Of a stretch of DNA of 64,000 bases, positions 1 to 7,871 are shown piece after piece; the stretch's first letter is position 1, and every line of letters begins with the position of its first letter. Origin of the DNA: Curtobacterium flaccumfaciens. GTDB taxonomy: Bacteria > Actinomycetota > Actinomycetes > Actinomycetales > Microbacteriaceae. Made by a program: the position numbers and the translations under genes. Location: contig CP121450.1 of assembly GCA_029689965.1 (NCBI GenBank), forward strand, positions 1,302,001-1,366,000, given 5' to 3'. Below the pieces are notes generated by a model that saw only the letters and a list, made by a program, of their open reading frames with translations, did no database searches and had not been told where the DNA came from.

Positions 1-1371
1 TCTCGCACGCCTCGATCACGGCGTCGTCGGCGACCTCGTCCGGAGACGCCCGGACTGCTGCCCAGGCCGCCTCGGCGTCGGTGCGACCGGCCTCTCGTCC
101 GGTGCTGTACGAGTGCGCGAGGGAGCGGAGACAGTGTGCGGCGACCCGTTCGGTTGGGGTGAGCGTGGTCCGGAGCGCCGCCGAGGCCAGCACGATCCCG
201 CTCTCGTGCTCCTGCAGCCGGACGGCGACCTGGGCGGCGTCGAGCAGCTGCTCGACCGGGGGCAGGGCGCCGCACTCGAGCGACCACAGTGCGGCACGCA
301 GCCGGGCTGCGGGCGGGGCGCCCTCGGGTCGGTCGGTGCGGAAAGCGTTGGCTCGGGCGAACAGCGCGGTACGGCGGGCGACGGGGACGAGGGCGCGGAC
401 CACCTCGCCGACGAGCGGGTGCGAGGGCCGGACGACCGCGGCACCGTCGTCGAGCGCGTCGATGCGGACGAGGCCGAGCGCCACGACACGGTCGACGTCG
501 CCGCCGCTGACGAGACCGATGAGCCGGGCGAGCGGGATCGGGTCGGCGAGCGCGACGATGTCGACCACGTCGCGGAGGTCCTCGGGCAGCGAGCCCAGCT
601 CCGTCCGGTACATGTCCGCCAGGCTGCTCGACGCGGTGACGCGTCCGCGCCAGTACCAGCCGGACGCCGTCTGCTCCAGCGCGCCCGACGCGAGTGCGGC
701 CCGGACGACCTCCCGCAGGTACAGGGGGTTGCCGGCGGTGGCACGGTGCACGCGCTCGGCGGACGCGGTCTCCAGTTGGGCTCCGAGCGCCTCGGCGATG
801 AGGGACGAGGTCTCGTGCAGGTCGAGCGGCGCGAGGTCGATGCGCTCGAGCAGGTCGTCCTGCCACAGGGCACGCAGGGGCTCGGGGAGTGCGGTGAAGT
901 CGCGACAGGTCAGCACGAGGCGTGCGCCCTGCTCCCGCACGAGCCACGCGACGTACCGCGCCGAGATGGCGTCGAGGTGGTCGGCGTCGTCCACGCGCAG
1001 CAGCACGTCGCGGTCGCCGAGGTCCTCGGTGTCACGGAGGCGCTGCTCGGCACCACCGGCGTCGACGAGTTCCGCGAGGGAGCCGGGCAGCTCGCCGAAC
1101 CGCTCCGCGACCGCACCGAACGGCATGGACCGGCTGGCCGCCACGGCCGTGATCGGCACGACGAGGGTCCGGCCCGTGGTGTCCCGCGCCGCGACGCGGT
1201 CGGTGACCCGCACGGCCGCGGAGCTCTTCCCGAGCCCGGGTGCTCCGACGAGGGCGACGCTCCACCGGTGCTCCGCCACGACCGAGACCGCACGGTCCTC
1301 CTCGCGGCGCTGGAGGATCGGCCACGCCACACGGGCGGGACACGGGGCGCACGGGCGGTCCGTTCGCGCAT
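1..1371 (-). CDS. LuxR/LAL-type ATPase transcriptional regulator, 3' end outside window
   Basis: The reading frame encodes a STAND/AAA-type regulator. A P-loop (GAPGLGKSS) lies near residue 35, followed by a Walker-B-like strand (VLLRVDDADHLDAI) and the GNPLYLREVV motif typical of LAL/MalT-type ATPase modules. The C-terminal half, where a LuxR helix-turn-helix would be expected, is beyond position 1, so the DNA-binding domain is not seen. The best start is the ATG at 1371, preceded by AGGAGGTG; from there the frame must gain one base near 1335 (GGCG read for GGGCG) to join the conserved frame, which could otherwise start at GTG 1330. Target genes cannot be inferred. Confidence is high for an ATPase-type regulator and moderate for LuxR class. 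Confidence 0.7.
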
Positions 1372-1478
1372 CCGCCTCACCTCCTGCCCGTGGGATACCG
1401 ACCGGTCGGGACCATCTTCCCCGGATCGACGCGAGCGCACAGGCGAGAGCACGTCCCACAGTGGGGGACAATGGAGGG

Positions 1479-1873
1479 GTGAGCGACACCGATCGACCCG
1501 CCGAACGACCGGCTCCGGCGCCGAACGCCGTCACCTCCTCGGACGAGGTGACGATCCGTCGCGCCCCGAAGTTCGGCGTGTTCATCGTGGGGGGTGCGCT
1601 CCTCGGCTTCGTCGCGACGCTGATCGTGGTGTCCGCGACGATGAACATCGACCGGGGCGACCAGCACGAGACCGCGAGCTTCGGCAGCCTCGTGGGGTAC
1701 TTCAGCCTGTGGGGCGTCACCATCGGCGCGTTCGTCGGTGCCGTCGTCGCGGTGGTCCTGGACCGCGTGTTCGCGCGGCGCGCCGCCCGCCTCACGGCGG
1801 AGCGCGTCGAGGTCGAGCTCCGCCCGAGACGGTCGATGGTGAGATCGAGGACCACGGCGACCAGGCGCGGTAG
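1479..1873 (+). CDS. small two-helix membrane protein
   Basis: About 131 residues, GTG start, not recognised as a named family. A 30-residue hydrophilic, Pro/Ala-rich N-terminus is followed by two hydrophobic segments (VFIVGGALLGFVATLIVV and a second from FSLWGVTIGAFVGAVVAVVL) and a basic then acidic tail. The last 20 codons are read in two frames: adding one C to the CCC near 1834 gives an acidic tail (ETVDGEIEDHGDQAR) ending at TAG 1873; without it the ORF runs to 1892 through a tandem repeat. It converges on purF, with a large palindrome between them. Function unknown; probably cytoplasmic membrane. Confidence 0.6.
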
Positions 1874-1920
1874 ACGCGACCAGGCGCGGTAGACGCGACC
1901 AGGCGCGGTAGACGCGACCA
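1859..1920 (+). repeat. 19-bp tandem repeat covering a stop codon (3 copies)
   Basis: The unit GACCAGGCGCGGTAGACGC occurs three times head to tail (1859-1877, 1878-1896, 1897-1915), plus a 5-bp partial copy. It contains the last sense codons and the TAG of the preceding small membrane protein gene, so each copy reproduces that gene's end. A similar duplication, of 38 bp, follows purM. Confidence 0.9.
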
Positions 1921-1924
1921 GACC

Positions 1925-1972
1925 AACGGACTGGAGGCGCCGTGCCAGCTGGCACGGCGCCTCCAGTCCGTT
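1925..1972. terminator. 48-bp perfect palindrome, likely bidirectional terminator
   Basis: The arms AACGGACTGGAGGCGCCGTG... (24 bp) and their exact complement meet with no loop bases at 1948/1949. It sits between the converging small membrane protein gene and purF, where a shared terminator is expected. There is no clear T-run, as is common in high-GC actinobacteria. The CTGGAGGC core recurs in other hairpins in this window. Confidence 0.75.
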
Positions 1973-1997
1973 CGGGGGTCGCGTTCGAGACCCCCGC

Positions 1998-3453
1998 TCA
2001 GCTGAGCTGGTTCGCCTCGACCCAGGACAGGTACTCCGGGCTGACGGTGCCCGTCACGTACTCGCCCGTGAAGCAGCTCATCTCGAGGTCCGTGACGTCG
2101 GACCCCTCGATGATCGCGTCGCGCATGTCGCCGATCTCCTGGTAGATCAGGTGGTCGCTGCCGAGCACCCGGTTGATCTCCGGGATCTTCCGGTCGTGGG
2201 CGATGAGCTCCGCGCGGGTCGGCATGTTGATGCCGTACACGTGCGGGTACCGGACCGGGGGAGCCGCGCTCGTGAAGGTGACCTCGTTCGCTCCGGCCGC
2301 ACGGGCCATCTCGACGATCTCCTTGCTGGTCGTGCCGCGCACGATCGAGTCGTCCACGATGAGGATGTTCTTCCCCTTGAACTCCGACGACATCGCGTTG
2401 AGCTTCTGGCGTACGGACCGCTTGCGCTCCGCCTGCCCGGGCATGATGAACGTGCGGCCGACGTAGCGGTTCTTGTAGAAGCCCTCGCGGTACTCGATGC
2501 CGAAGCTTCTGCGCGACCTGCATCGCCGCCGGGCGGCTCGAGTCCGGGATCGGCATGACCACGTCGATGTCCCCGGTGGGGCGTACTGCGCGATCGTGTC
2601 CGCCAGACGGTTGCCGAGCCGGAGCCGGGCGTCGTACACCGAGATCCCGTTCATGACGGAGTCGGGGCGGGCGAGGTAGACGTACTCGAACGAGCACGGC
2701 ACCAGGCGCGGGTTCTTCGCGCACTGACGGGCGTGCATCTGGCCGTTCATCTCGATGAAGATCGCCTCACCGGGGGCGACGTCGCGGACGATCTCGTAGC
2801 CGCCGGACTCCAGCACCAGCGATTCGGAGGCGACGACCCACTCGGGGTTGCCGGCCTCGTCGAACTTGTGCCCGAGGATGAGCGGGCGGATGCCGAACGG
2901 GTCGCGGAAGGCCAGCAGCCCGTGCCCCGCGATGGTGGCGATGGCGGCGTAGGAGCCCTCGACGCGCTCGTGCACGCGCTCGACGGCGTCGAACACCTGC
3001 CCGGGTCGAGGTCCTTGCCGCGCACCTGGCCCTGGAGCTCGTGCGCGAGCACGTTCACCAGCAGCTCGGTGTCACTCGACGTGTTGAGGTGCCGCCGGTC
3101 GATGTCGAAGAGCTCGCGGGTGAGCTCCCGCGTGTTGGTCAGGTTGCCGTTGTGCACGAGGACGATGCCGTACGGCGCGTTCACGTAGAACGGCTGGGCC
3201 TCTTCCTCGTTGCTCGCGGCGCCCTTGGTGGCGTAGCGGACGTGCCCGAGGCCCATGGTTCCGAGCAGGGCGCGCATGTCACGGGTGCGGAAGGACTCCG
3301 CACGTGTCCACGCGTCTTGTGCATGTGGTGGATGTGACCCTCGACCGTGGCGATGCCCGTCGAGTCCTGTCCTCGGTGCTGCAGGAGGAGCAGTGCGTCG
3401 TAGATGGATTGGTTGGCGGGGCCCTGTGCAACGAGGCCGACGATGCCGCACAT
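1998..3453 (-). CDS. purF: Amidophosphoribosyltransferase (frameshifted in this assembly)
   Basis: First committed step of purine synthesis: glutamine plus PRPP to 5-phosphoribosylamine, in the cytoplasm. The start ATG is followed directly by TGC, giving Met-Cys-Gly-Ile with Cys2 as glutaminase nucleophile, then [13 protein letters not shown]. The phosphoribosyltransferase part has the PRPP loop [14 protein letters not shown] near residue 360. Four single-base errors interrupt the frame: lost bases near 3310 (GTGGCGG read GTGCGG), 3003 (GGGG to GGG) and 2583 (CCCC to CCC), and a gained base at 2505 (AAGCTTC for AAGCTC). Correction gives 485 residues, normal for PurF. It is divergent from purM across 70 bp, implying a shared control region. 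Likely functional. Confidence 0.93.
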
Positions 3454-3523
3454 TCGCGGTGTGCTCCAGACCGTAGAATCGGGGGACCGAACAAGTCTGC
3501 CATGCCCCCGCGGAGGACTACGC

Positions 3524-4624
3524 ATGCCCAACCCGTACGCAGAGGCCGGTGTCGACACCGCCGCCGGTGACCTGGCCGTCGAGCTCATGAAGTCCGCCGT
3601 GTCGGCCACCCACAACGCCTCGGTGCTCGGCGGGGTCGGCGGGTTCGCCGGGCTGTACGACGTCTCGTTCCTGAAGGACTTCGCACGACCGCTGCTCGCG
3701 ACGTCGACCGACGGCGTGGGCACGAAGGTCGCCATCGCGCAGGCGATCGACAAGCACGACACCATCGGTCAGGACCTGGTCGGCATGGTCGTCGACGACA
3801 TCGTCGTGGTCGGGGCGAAGCCGCTCTTCATGACCGACTACATCGCGTGCGGCCGGGTCGTGCCCGGGCGCATCGCGGACATCGTGGCGGGCATCGCCCA
3901 CGGTTGCGCCGAGACGGGCACGGCGCTCGTCGGCGGCGAGACCGCGGAGCACCCCGGGCTGCTCGGGCCGGACGACTACGACGTGGCCGGTGCCGCGGTC
4001 GGCGCGGTCGAGGCCGGTTCGGTCCTCGGGGCGGAGCGCGTCCAGGACGGCGACGTCGTCGTGGCGATCGCGTCCTCCGGGCTGCACTCGAACGGGTACT
4101 CGCTCGTCCGGCACATCCTGTCCTCTCGCGGTGTGCAGTACACCGACCGGCTCGCGGAGTTCGGCGCGGGCGTCTCCGTCGGCGAAGCGCTCCTCGAACC
4201 CACGCGGCTGTACACCGCGCCGCTGCTCTCGCTGATCTCCTCGCACGAGGGTGCCGTGCACTCGCTGTCCCACGTCACCGGTGGCGGCATCGCGGCGAAC
4301 CTGGCGCGCGTGCTGCCCGTCGGGTCCTGGGTCGAGGTGGACCGGTCCACCTGGGAGCCGCTGCCGGTCTTCCGGGTGCTCGCCGACATGGCCGGGACGC
4401 CCATCGAGGACACCGAGGGCACCTGGAACCTCGGCATCGGCATGTTCGCCGTCGTCGCGGCCTCGGCGGCGTCCGACGTCATCGCGTCGCTCGGCGCGGC
4501 CGGGCTCGCCTCGTGGTCGGTCGGGACGATCTCGACCACCGCGCGGGAGCTCGACGGCTTCGAGCAGGGGGCGAAGGGCGTCGACGGCGGGGCGGTCCGG
4601 CTCGTGGGGGCGTACGCGGGCTGA
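3524..4624 (+). CDS. purM: Phosphoribosylformylglycinamidine cyclo-ligase (AIR synthetase)
   Basis: Converts FGAM to AIR with ATP in de novo purine synthesis. The frame is intact at 366 residues. It begins MPNPYAEAGVDTAAGD and carries the PurM signatures TSTDGVGTKVAIA, MVVDDIVVVGAKPLFMTDYI and VGGETAEHPG, followed by the AIRS C-terminal part with SHVTGGGIAANLARVLP. The ATG at 3524 has GGAGGA upstream. The C-terminal codons and stop are tandemly triplicated just downstream. A DUF3073 gene on the other strand follows, a common neighbour of purM in actinobacteria. Confidence 0.96.
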   Translation: MPNPYAEAGVDTAAGDLAVELMKSAVSATHNASVLGGVGGFAGLYDVSFLKDFARPLLATSTDGVGTKVAIAQAIDKHDTIGQDLVGMVVDDIVVVGAKPLFMTDYIACGRVVPGRIADIVAGIAHGCAETGTALVGGETAEHPGLLGPDDYDVAGAAVGAVEAGSVLGAERVQDGDVVVAIASSGLHSNGYSLVRHILSSRGVQYTDRLAEFGAGVSVGEALLEPTRLYTAPLLSLISSHEGAVHSLSHVTGGGIAANLARVLPVGSWVEVDRSTWEPLPVFRVLADMAGTPIEDTEGTWNLGIGMFAVVAASAASDVIASLGAAGLASWSVGTISTTARELDGFEQGAKGVDGGAVRLVGAYAG

Positions 4625-4700
4625 GCGGGGCGGTGCGGCTCGTGGGGGCGTACGCGGGCTGAGCGGGGCGGTCCGGCTCGTGGGGGCGTACGCGGGCTGA
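4587..4700 (+). repeat. 38-bp tandem repeat of the purM 3' end (3 copies)
   Basis: The last 38 bp of purM, including its TGA, are repeated twice more downstream, with stops at 4624, 4662 and 4700. Copies differ by single bases. The unit length is twice the 19-bp unit after the small membrane gene at 1859. It adds no codons to purM because the first stop comes first. Confidence 0.9.
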
Positions 4701-4711
4701 GCGGGGCCACC

Positions 4712-4837
4712 GACTCGGAACGACGGGGTCGATGTCGTACGACATCGACCCGTCGCCGTTTGCGAGCGCGGACTGTTGCACACGCGGGGCAACGACGAGA
4801 CCGCTGTCGGACGACGTCGGCGTTGTCGTTCCGGGTC
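4712..4837 (-). repeat. 126-bp intergenic inverted-repeat-bounded element, copy A
   Basis: Read on the minus strand, this starts GACCCGGAACGACAACGCCG and ends GTCGTTCCGAGTC, so it is bounded by a 13-bp terminal inverted repeat with one mismatch. An internal palindrome, GTCGTACGAC, lies beside each end. The same element occurs in opposite orientation at 61040-61166 with near-identical ends and a diverged middle. No ORF in it looks real. It could be a MITE-like element, a terminator or a structured RNA. Confidence 0.75.
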
Positions 4838-4914
4838 GGCGGACGGGGCGGTGGCGCGTACGACGAAACGCCGCGCCGCCCGGAAGGCTGCGCGGCGTCG
4901 TCATCGAGCCGGGG

Positions 4915-5136
4915 TCAGGCGGACTTGTTCTGGTCCTGTTGCGGTTCGAGCTCGTCGTCCTCGTCGTACTGGTCATCACCGTATTGGTCTGCCCAGCGGT
5001 CGACGTAGGAGTTCTCGTCCGAGTGCTGCCCGGCGGAGAGCTCGCGTTCGAGCGCACCGTAGTTCGTCTCCGGGCTGAAGTACTTCAGCTCCCGGGCGAC
5101 CTTGGTGTGCTTTGCCTTCTGACGGCCGCGCCCCAT
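4915..5136 (-). CDS. DUF3073 family protein
   Basis: A 73-residue protein starting MGRGRQKAKHTKVARELKY, the hallmark of the actinobacterial DUF3073 family. The N-terminus is strongly basic and the C-terminus acidic (DQYDEDDELEPQQ), with no membrane segment. The family commonly lies next to purM, as here, but its role is unknown. The basic N-terminus could contact nucleic acid; that is inference only. It is divergent from the monooxygenase gene, with about 157 bp between the start codons. Confidence 0.9.
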   Translation of the reverse strand: MGRGRQKAKHTKVARELKYFSPETNYGALERELSAGQHSDENSYVDRWADQYGDDQYDEDDELEPQQDQNKSA

Positions 5137-5293
5137 GCGTGACCCCCTCGTGATCGGCTCTGGTCCGGTCCTGGCGGGAGAGGAGTCACCCGGGGAACCG
5201 AACGGTTCGTGGTTGGAAATCTGCCGATCACTCTACCATGTACCCCGATCTGGACGTCGCCGCGACGGCCCCGTGCACAGCAGAATCGAAGTG

Positions 5294-6406
5294 ATGACAG
5301 ACGATGCCCACGCCCAGCCGACCAGCACGCCCGGGTCGTGGTGATCGGCGCGGGACAGGCCGGTCTCTCGGTGGGATACCACCTCCGTCGGCTCGGCCTG
5401 ACGCCGGGGAGCGACCTGGTCCTGCTCGATCGTGCGCCGAGCACGGGCGGTGCGTGGCAGTTCCGCTGGGAAGCGCTCCGTCTCGGAGCCGCGCACCGCG
5501 TGCACGACCTGCCGGGGATGAACGCGATGGGACTCCGCTTCGACGACGCGGACCGGTCCCGACCTGCGCGGGACGTCGTCGGCGAGTACTACCGGCGCTT
5601 CGAGCAGCACTACGACCTGCGGGTCCGGCGTCCGGTGACGGTGTCGTCGGTGACGCGCATCGGGGACAGTGCCCTGTGCGTCGAGATGCGGACCGCCGAC
5701 GGGAGCACGGCGCGGATCTGCGCGGAGGTCGTCGTGAACGCCTCCGGCACGTGGGGCACCCCGTTCGTGCCGTGGTACCCGGCCGGGACCGTTTCCGCGG
5801 ACGGCAGCTGGACACGACCGAGTACCGGAGCGCTGCGGAGTTCGCCGGGCAGGACGTGGTCGTGGTGGGCGGTGGCACGAGCGCGATCGGGTTCCTGCTC
5901 GAACTGGACCGCGTGGCCGCACGGACGAGGTGGTTCACCCGGCGCCCGATGGTGTGGTCCGAATCGGCGTCACTCGACCTGGAGTCCGCGGTCGCTGCCG
6001 TCGACGAACAGGACCGGGCCGCGCGGGCGGGGAGGACCCTGCCGAGCATCGTCTCCGGGACGGGAGTGCCGGTGTCGCGCCGGATCCGCGCCGGGCTCGA
6101 CCGCGGAGTGCTGCGGGAGTCACCGATGTTCGCGCGGCTCGACGAGGACGGGGTCGTCACGGCGGACGGTGAGCACGTGCACGCCGACGCCGTGATCTGG
6201 GCGACCGGGTTCCGCGCGGACCTGCGGCACCTCGCGCCGCTGCACCTGCGGACCGCTGCCGGAGGACTCGTGGTCGAGGACGGGCGTTCCGTCGACGAGC
6301 CGCGGCTGTTCCTCGCCGGGTACGGACCCAGGCGTCGACGATCGGGGCGAACCGCGCCGGCCGGCGGATCGCGCGTCAGGTGATGGACGCCCTCGCCGCA
6401 TCCTGA
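5294..6406 (+). CDS. FAD-dependent monooxygenase, CzcO/YUCCA-like (frameshifted)
   Basis: A flavoprotein of the NAD(P)/FAD-dependent group B monooxygenase type. It has an N-terminal FAD Rossmann motif VVVIGAGQAGLSVGYHLRR, a second dinucleotide motif VVVVGGGTSAIGFLLEL near residue 190, and the WATGFR motif near residue 300. The sequence loses one C or G at about 5330 (CCCC to CCC), 5809 (GGG to GG) and 6331 (CCCC to CCC); restoring them gives 371 residues. Start ATG 5294. The substrate cannot be deduced; members oxidise small organics or act on amino-acid derivatives, and some are annotated as cation-resistance CzcO. It appears to be a single-gene unit followed by a strong hairpin. Confidence 0.82.
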
Positions 6407-6423
6407 CCTCGAGGTCAGGCCAC

Positions 6424-7004
6424 CTAGCGTGCGAGGTTCCGTGCTTCGTGCGGGCCGCGCGGGGTCGCACCGTGGGTGGAACCTCGCACAGTGCCGAGAC
6501 AGGTGCCGAGACAGGTGCCGAGACAGGTGCCGAGACAGGTGCCGAGACAGGTGCCGAGACAGGTGCCGAGACAGGTGCCGAGACAGGTGCCGAGACAGGT
6601 GCCGAGACAGGACCGAGCGGGTGCAGGGACTCGCACGGTGCGAGGTGGACATGTCAGGCCGGTCAGCGCCACCACGAGGGACGCCACGGCGAGGACGAGC
6701 ACGTACTCGAACCCGCCGTCCTGCGCGAAGAGCCCGCCGCGACCCGGACCGTTCTCAGGAACCGGTACCGCGCCGGTCTGCTGCTGCAGGCGCTCGATGT
6801 GCTCCGAGGCCTCGGCCTTCGTGAGGTCGGCGGGCAGTTCCTCGCCGGCCTCACGCGCCAGGGTGTCCAGGTAGCTGCGCTGCGGTCCGGTCATGGGCTC
6901 GTCGCCGGTGACCCACTCCTCGGGTCCTTGCTCGCGTCGGTCGACGGGTCGGGCCGGGCACCGCCGAGGGTCTGCTGCTGGTCGTCGCGATCTGCATCAC
7001 TCAT
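6424..7004 (-). CDS. DUF3072 protein with C-terminal membrane segment and repeat tail
   Basis: From ATG 7004 the protein begins MSDADRDDQQQTLGGARP; adding one C near 6925 (CCC for CCCC) joins it to the DUF3072 core MTGPQRSYLDTLAREAGEEL...LTKAEASEHIERLQQQTG. DUF3072 proteins usually end about there. Here the frame continues with a hydrophobic stretch (YVLVLAVASLVVALTG) and then runs through the 12-bp tandem repeat as Thr-Cys-Leu-Gly units to a stop at 6424, about 193 residues. The core is secure. Whether the repeat is translated is uncertain; another unseen frameshift could end the protein near 6640. Function of DUF3072 is unknown. Confidence 0.7.
6429..6489. terminator. long stem-loop after the monooxygenase gene
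   Basis: GTGCGAGGTTCC (6429-6440) pairs perfectly with GGAACCTCGCAC (6478-6489), and the loop contains a second GTGCG/CGCAC stem. It lies 22 bp after the monooxygenase stop and directly before the 12-bp tandem repeat. Likely a terminator serving the converging genes. Confidence 0.65.
6491..6610. repeat. 12-bp tandem repeat, ten perfect copies
   Basis: GTGCCGAGACAG is repeated exactly ten times with no sequence change over 120 bp. The unit is a multiple of three, so in the minus-strand frame of the DUF3072 gene it would encode a Thr-Cys-Leu-Gly repeat tail. No spacers, so not CRISPR. Such perfection suggests recent expansion or copy-number instability. Confidence 0.95.
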
Positions 7005-7088
7005 GCCGGCGACGCTACGCCGCACCTCCGACCAGCACGCCCACCGGGACGTCCCCGGGATGCCCACGCGGTCGTGCCCCGGGCACGT

Positions 7089-7844
7089 TCAGGCCGGCGC
7101 TGCGGTGTAGCGCACCAGGTCGGGGCCGATCGAACTGGCGGCGACCGGCACCGTCCGGTCCCCGCGGCGGATCCAGATCGTCGCCGCACGCTCGTCGATC
7201 CGCTCGACCTCGTGCAGTGCCCCGTCGAGCAGCACCGCGGCGCTGACGAGCACGTCCCCGGTCGCCCCGCGCGGCGGGAGTCCCACGACGTCGTCGCCGA
7301 ACACCGGGTACCGGCCGGGTGACAGGAACGGCGACACCGGGGCGGTCACGATCTCGAGGCCCTCGTCGACCGCCCGGACCGCCACGAGTCGCACCGCCTG
7401 GTCGGTGGGCAGCGGGACGTCCACGACCGGTGCCTCCGCCGACCCGGCCAGCGCACGGAAGGCGGGCCGACCGTCGGGGGCGAGCCGTGCCTCCAGGCCG
7501 TCGATCCGCACACGACCGCGACCGCGCGAATCGGCGTACGTGCCGGGTACGAGGCCGGAGCGACGTGCCTCGAGACGCGAGACGACGACGCGGTCCGGGC
7601 GGTACCAGTCGCGGAGCGTGGCGGGGTCGACCCAGCCGATGCTCTCGGCTCCGCGCGCGAGGGCCATCGACTCATCGGCGGCTCGCTCGTCGAGCGCGCC
7701 GAGCGGGTGCGCACCGCGGACGGCGACCAGCCCCTCGTAGGGCCCGCCGGCGGAGGGCTCGTGGTCGAGGACCTCGACGCGCTTCGAGACCTTGCCGCCG
7801 TGTCCGTCGAACGTGGCGAACGTGCGCAGATCGGAGATGGTCAT
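7089..7844 (-). CDS. hypothetical protein, 251 residues
   Basis: An intact frame from ATG 7844 to TGA 7089, not recognised. It is soluble by inspection: no signal peptide or membrane helix, rich in short beta-like segments (VRLVAVRAVDEGLEIVTA, ATIWIRRGDRTVPVAA), with Arg/Asp/Gly loops. The C-terminal half looks like two related beta units, which could suggest a PRC-barrel-like or SH3-like fold, but I cannot support a family. It is followed by the DUF3072 gene on the same strand (about 85 bp apart) and preceded by the APC permease on the same strand. Confidence 0.75.
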   Translation of the reverse strand: MTISDLRTFATFDGHGGKVSKRVEVLDHEPSAGGPYEGLVAVRGAHPLGALDERAADESMALARGAESIGWVDPATLRDWYRPDRVVVSRLEARRSGLVPGTYADSRGRGRVRIDGLEARLAPDGRPAFRALAGSAEAPVVDVPLPTDQAVRLVAVRAVDEGLEIVTAPVSPFLSPGRYPVFGDDVVGLPPRGATGDVLVSAAVLLDGALHEVERIDERAATIWIRRGDRTVPVAASSIGPDLVRYTAAPA

Positions 7845-7871
7845 GACGTCAGATGCTACGACGAGCGACCG

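Noticed and set aside
81..1892. Long plus-strand ORFs opposite the ATPase regulator
   Set aside because: Antisense to a conserved protein with P-loop and LAL motifs; composition is Arg/Ser/Pro-rich in the manner of high-GC shadow frames.
1998..3453. purF (and other broken genes) as pseudogenes
   Set aside because: Breaks are single-base, in homopolymers or the recurrent GAGCT context, across essential genes such as purF, sbcC, pgm and moaC; restoring them gives exact codon multiples.
4732..5142. Plus-strand ORF starting MSYDIDPSPF inside the repeated element
   Set aside because: The start lies in the inverted-repeat element and it is antisense to the conserved DUF3073 gene.
6491..6610. 12-bp repeat as a CRISPR array
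   Set aside because: Units are contiguous with no spacers and no cas genes nearby.
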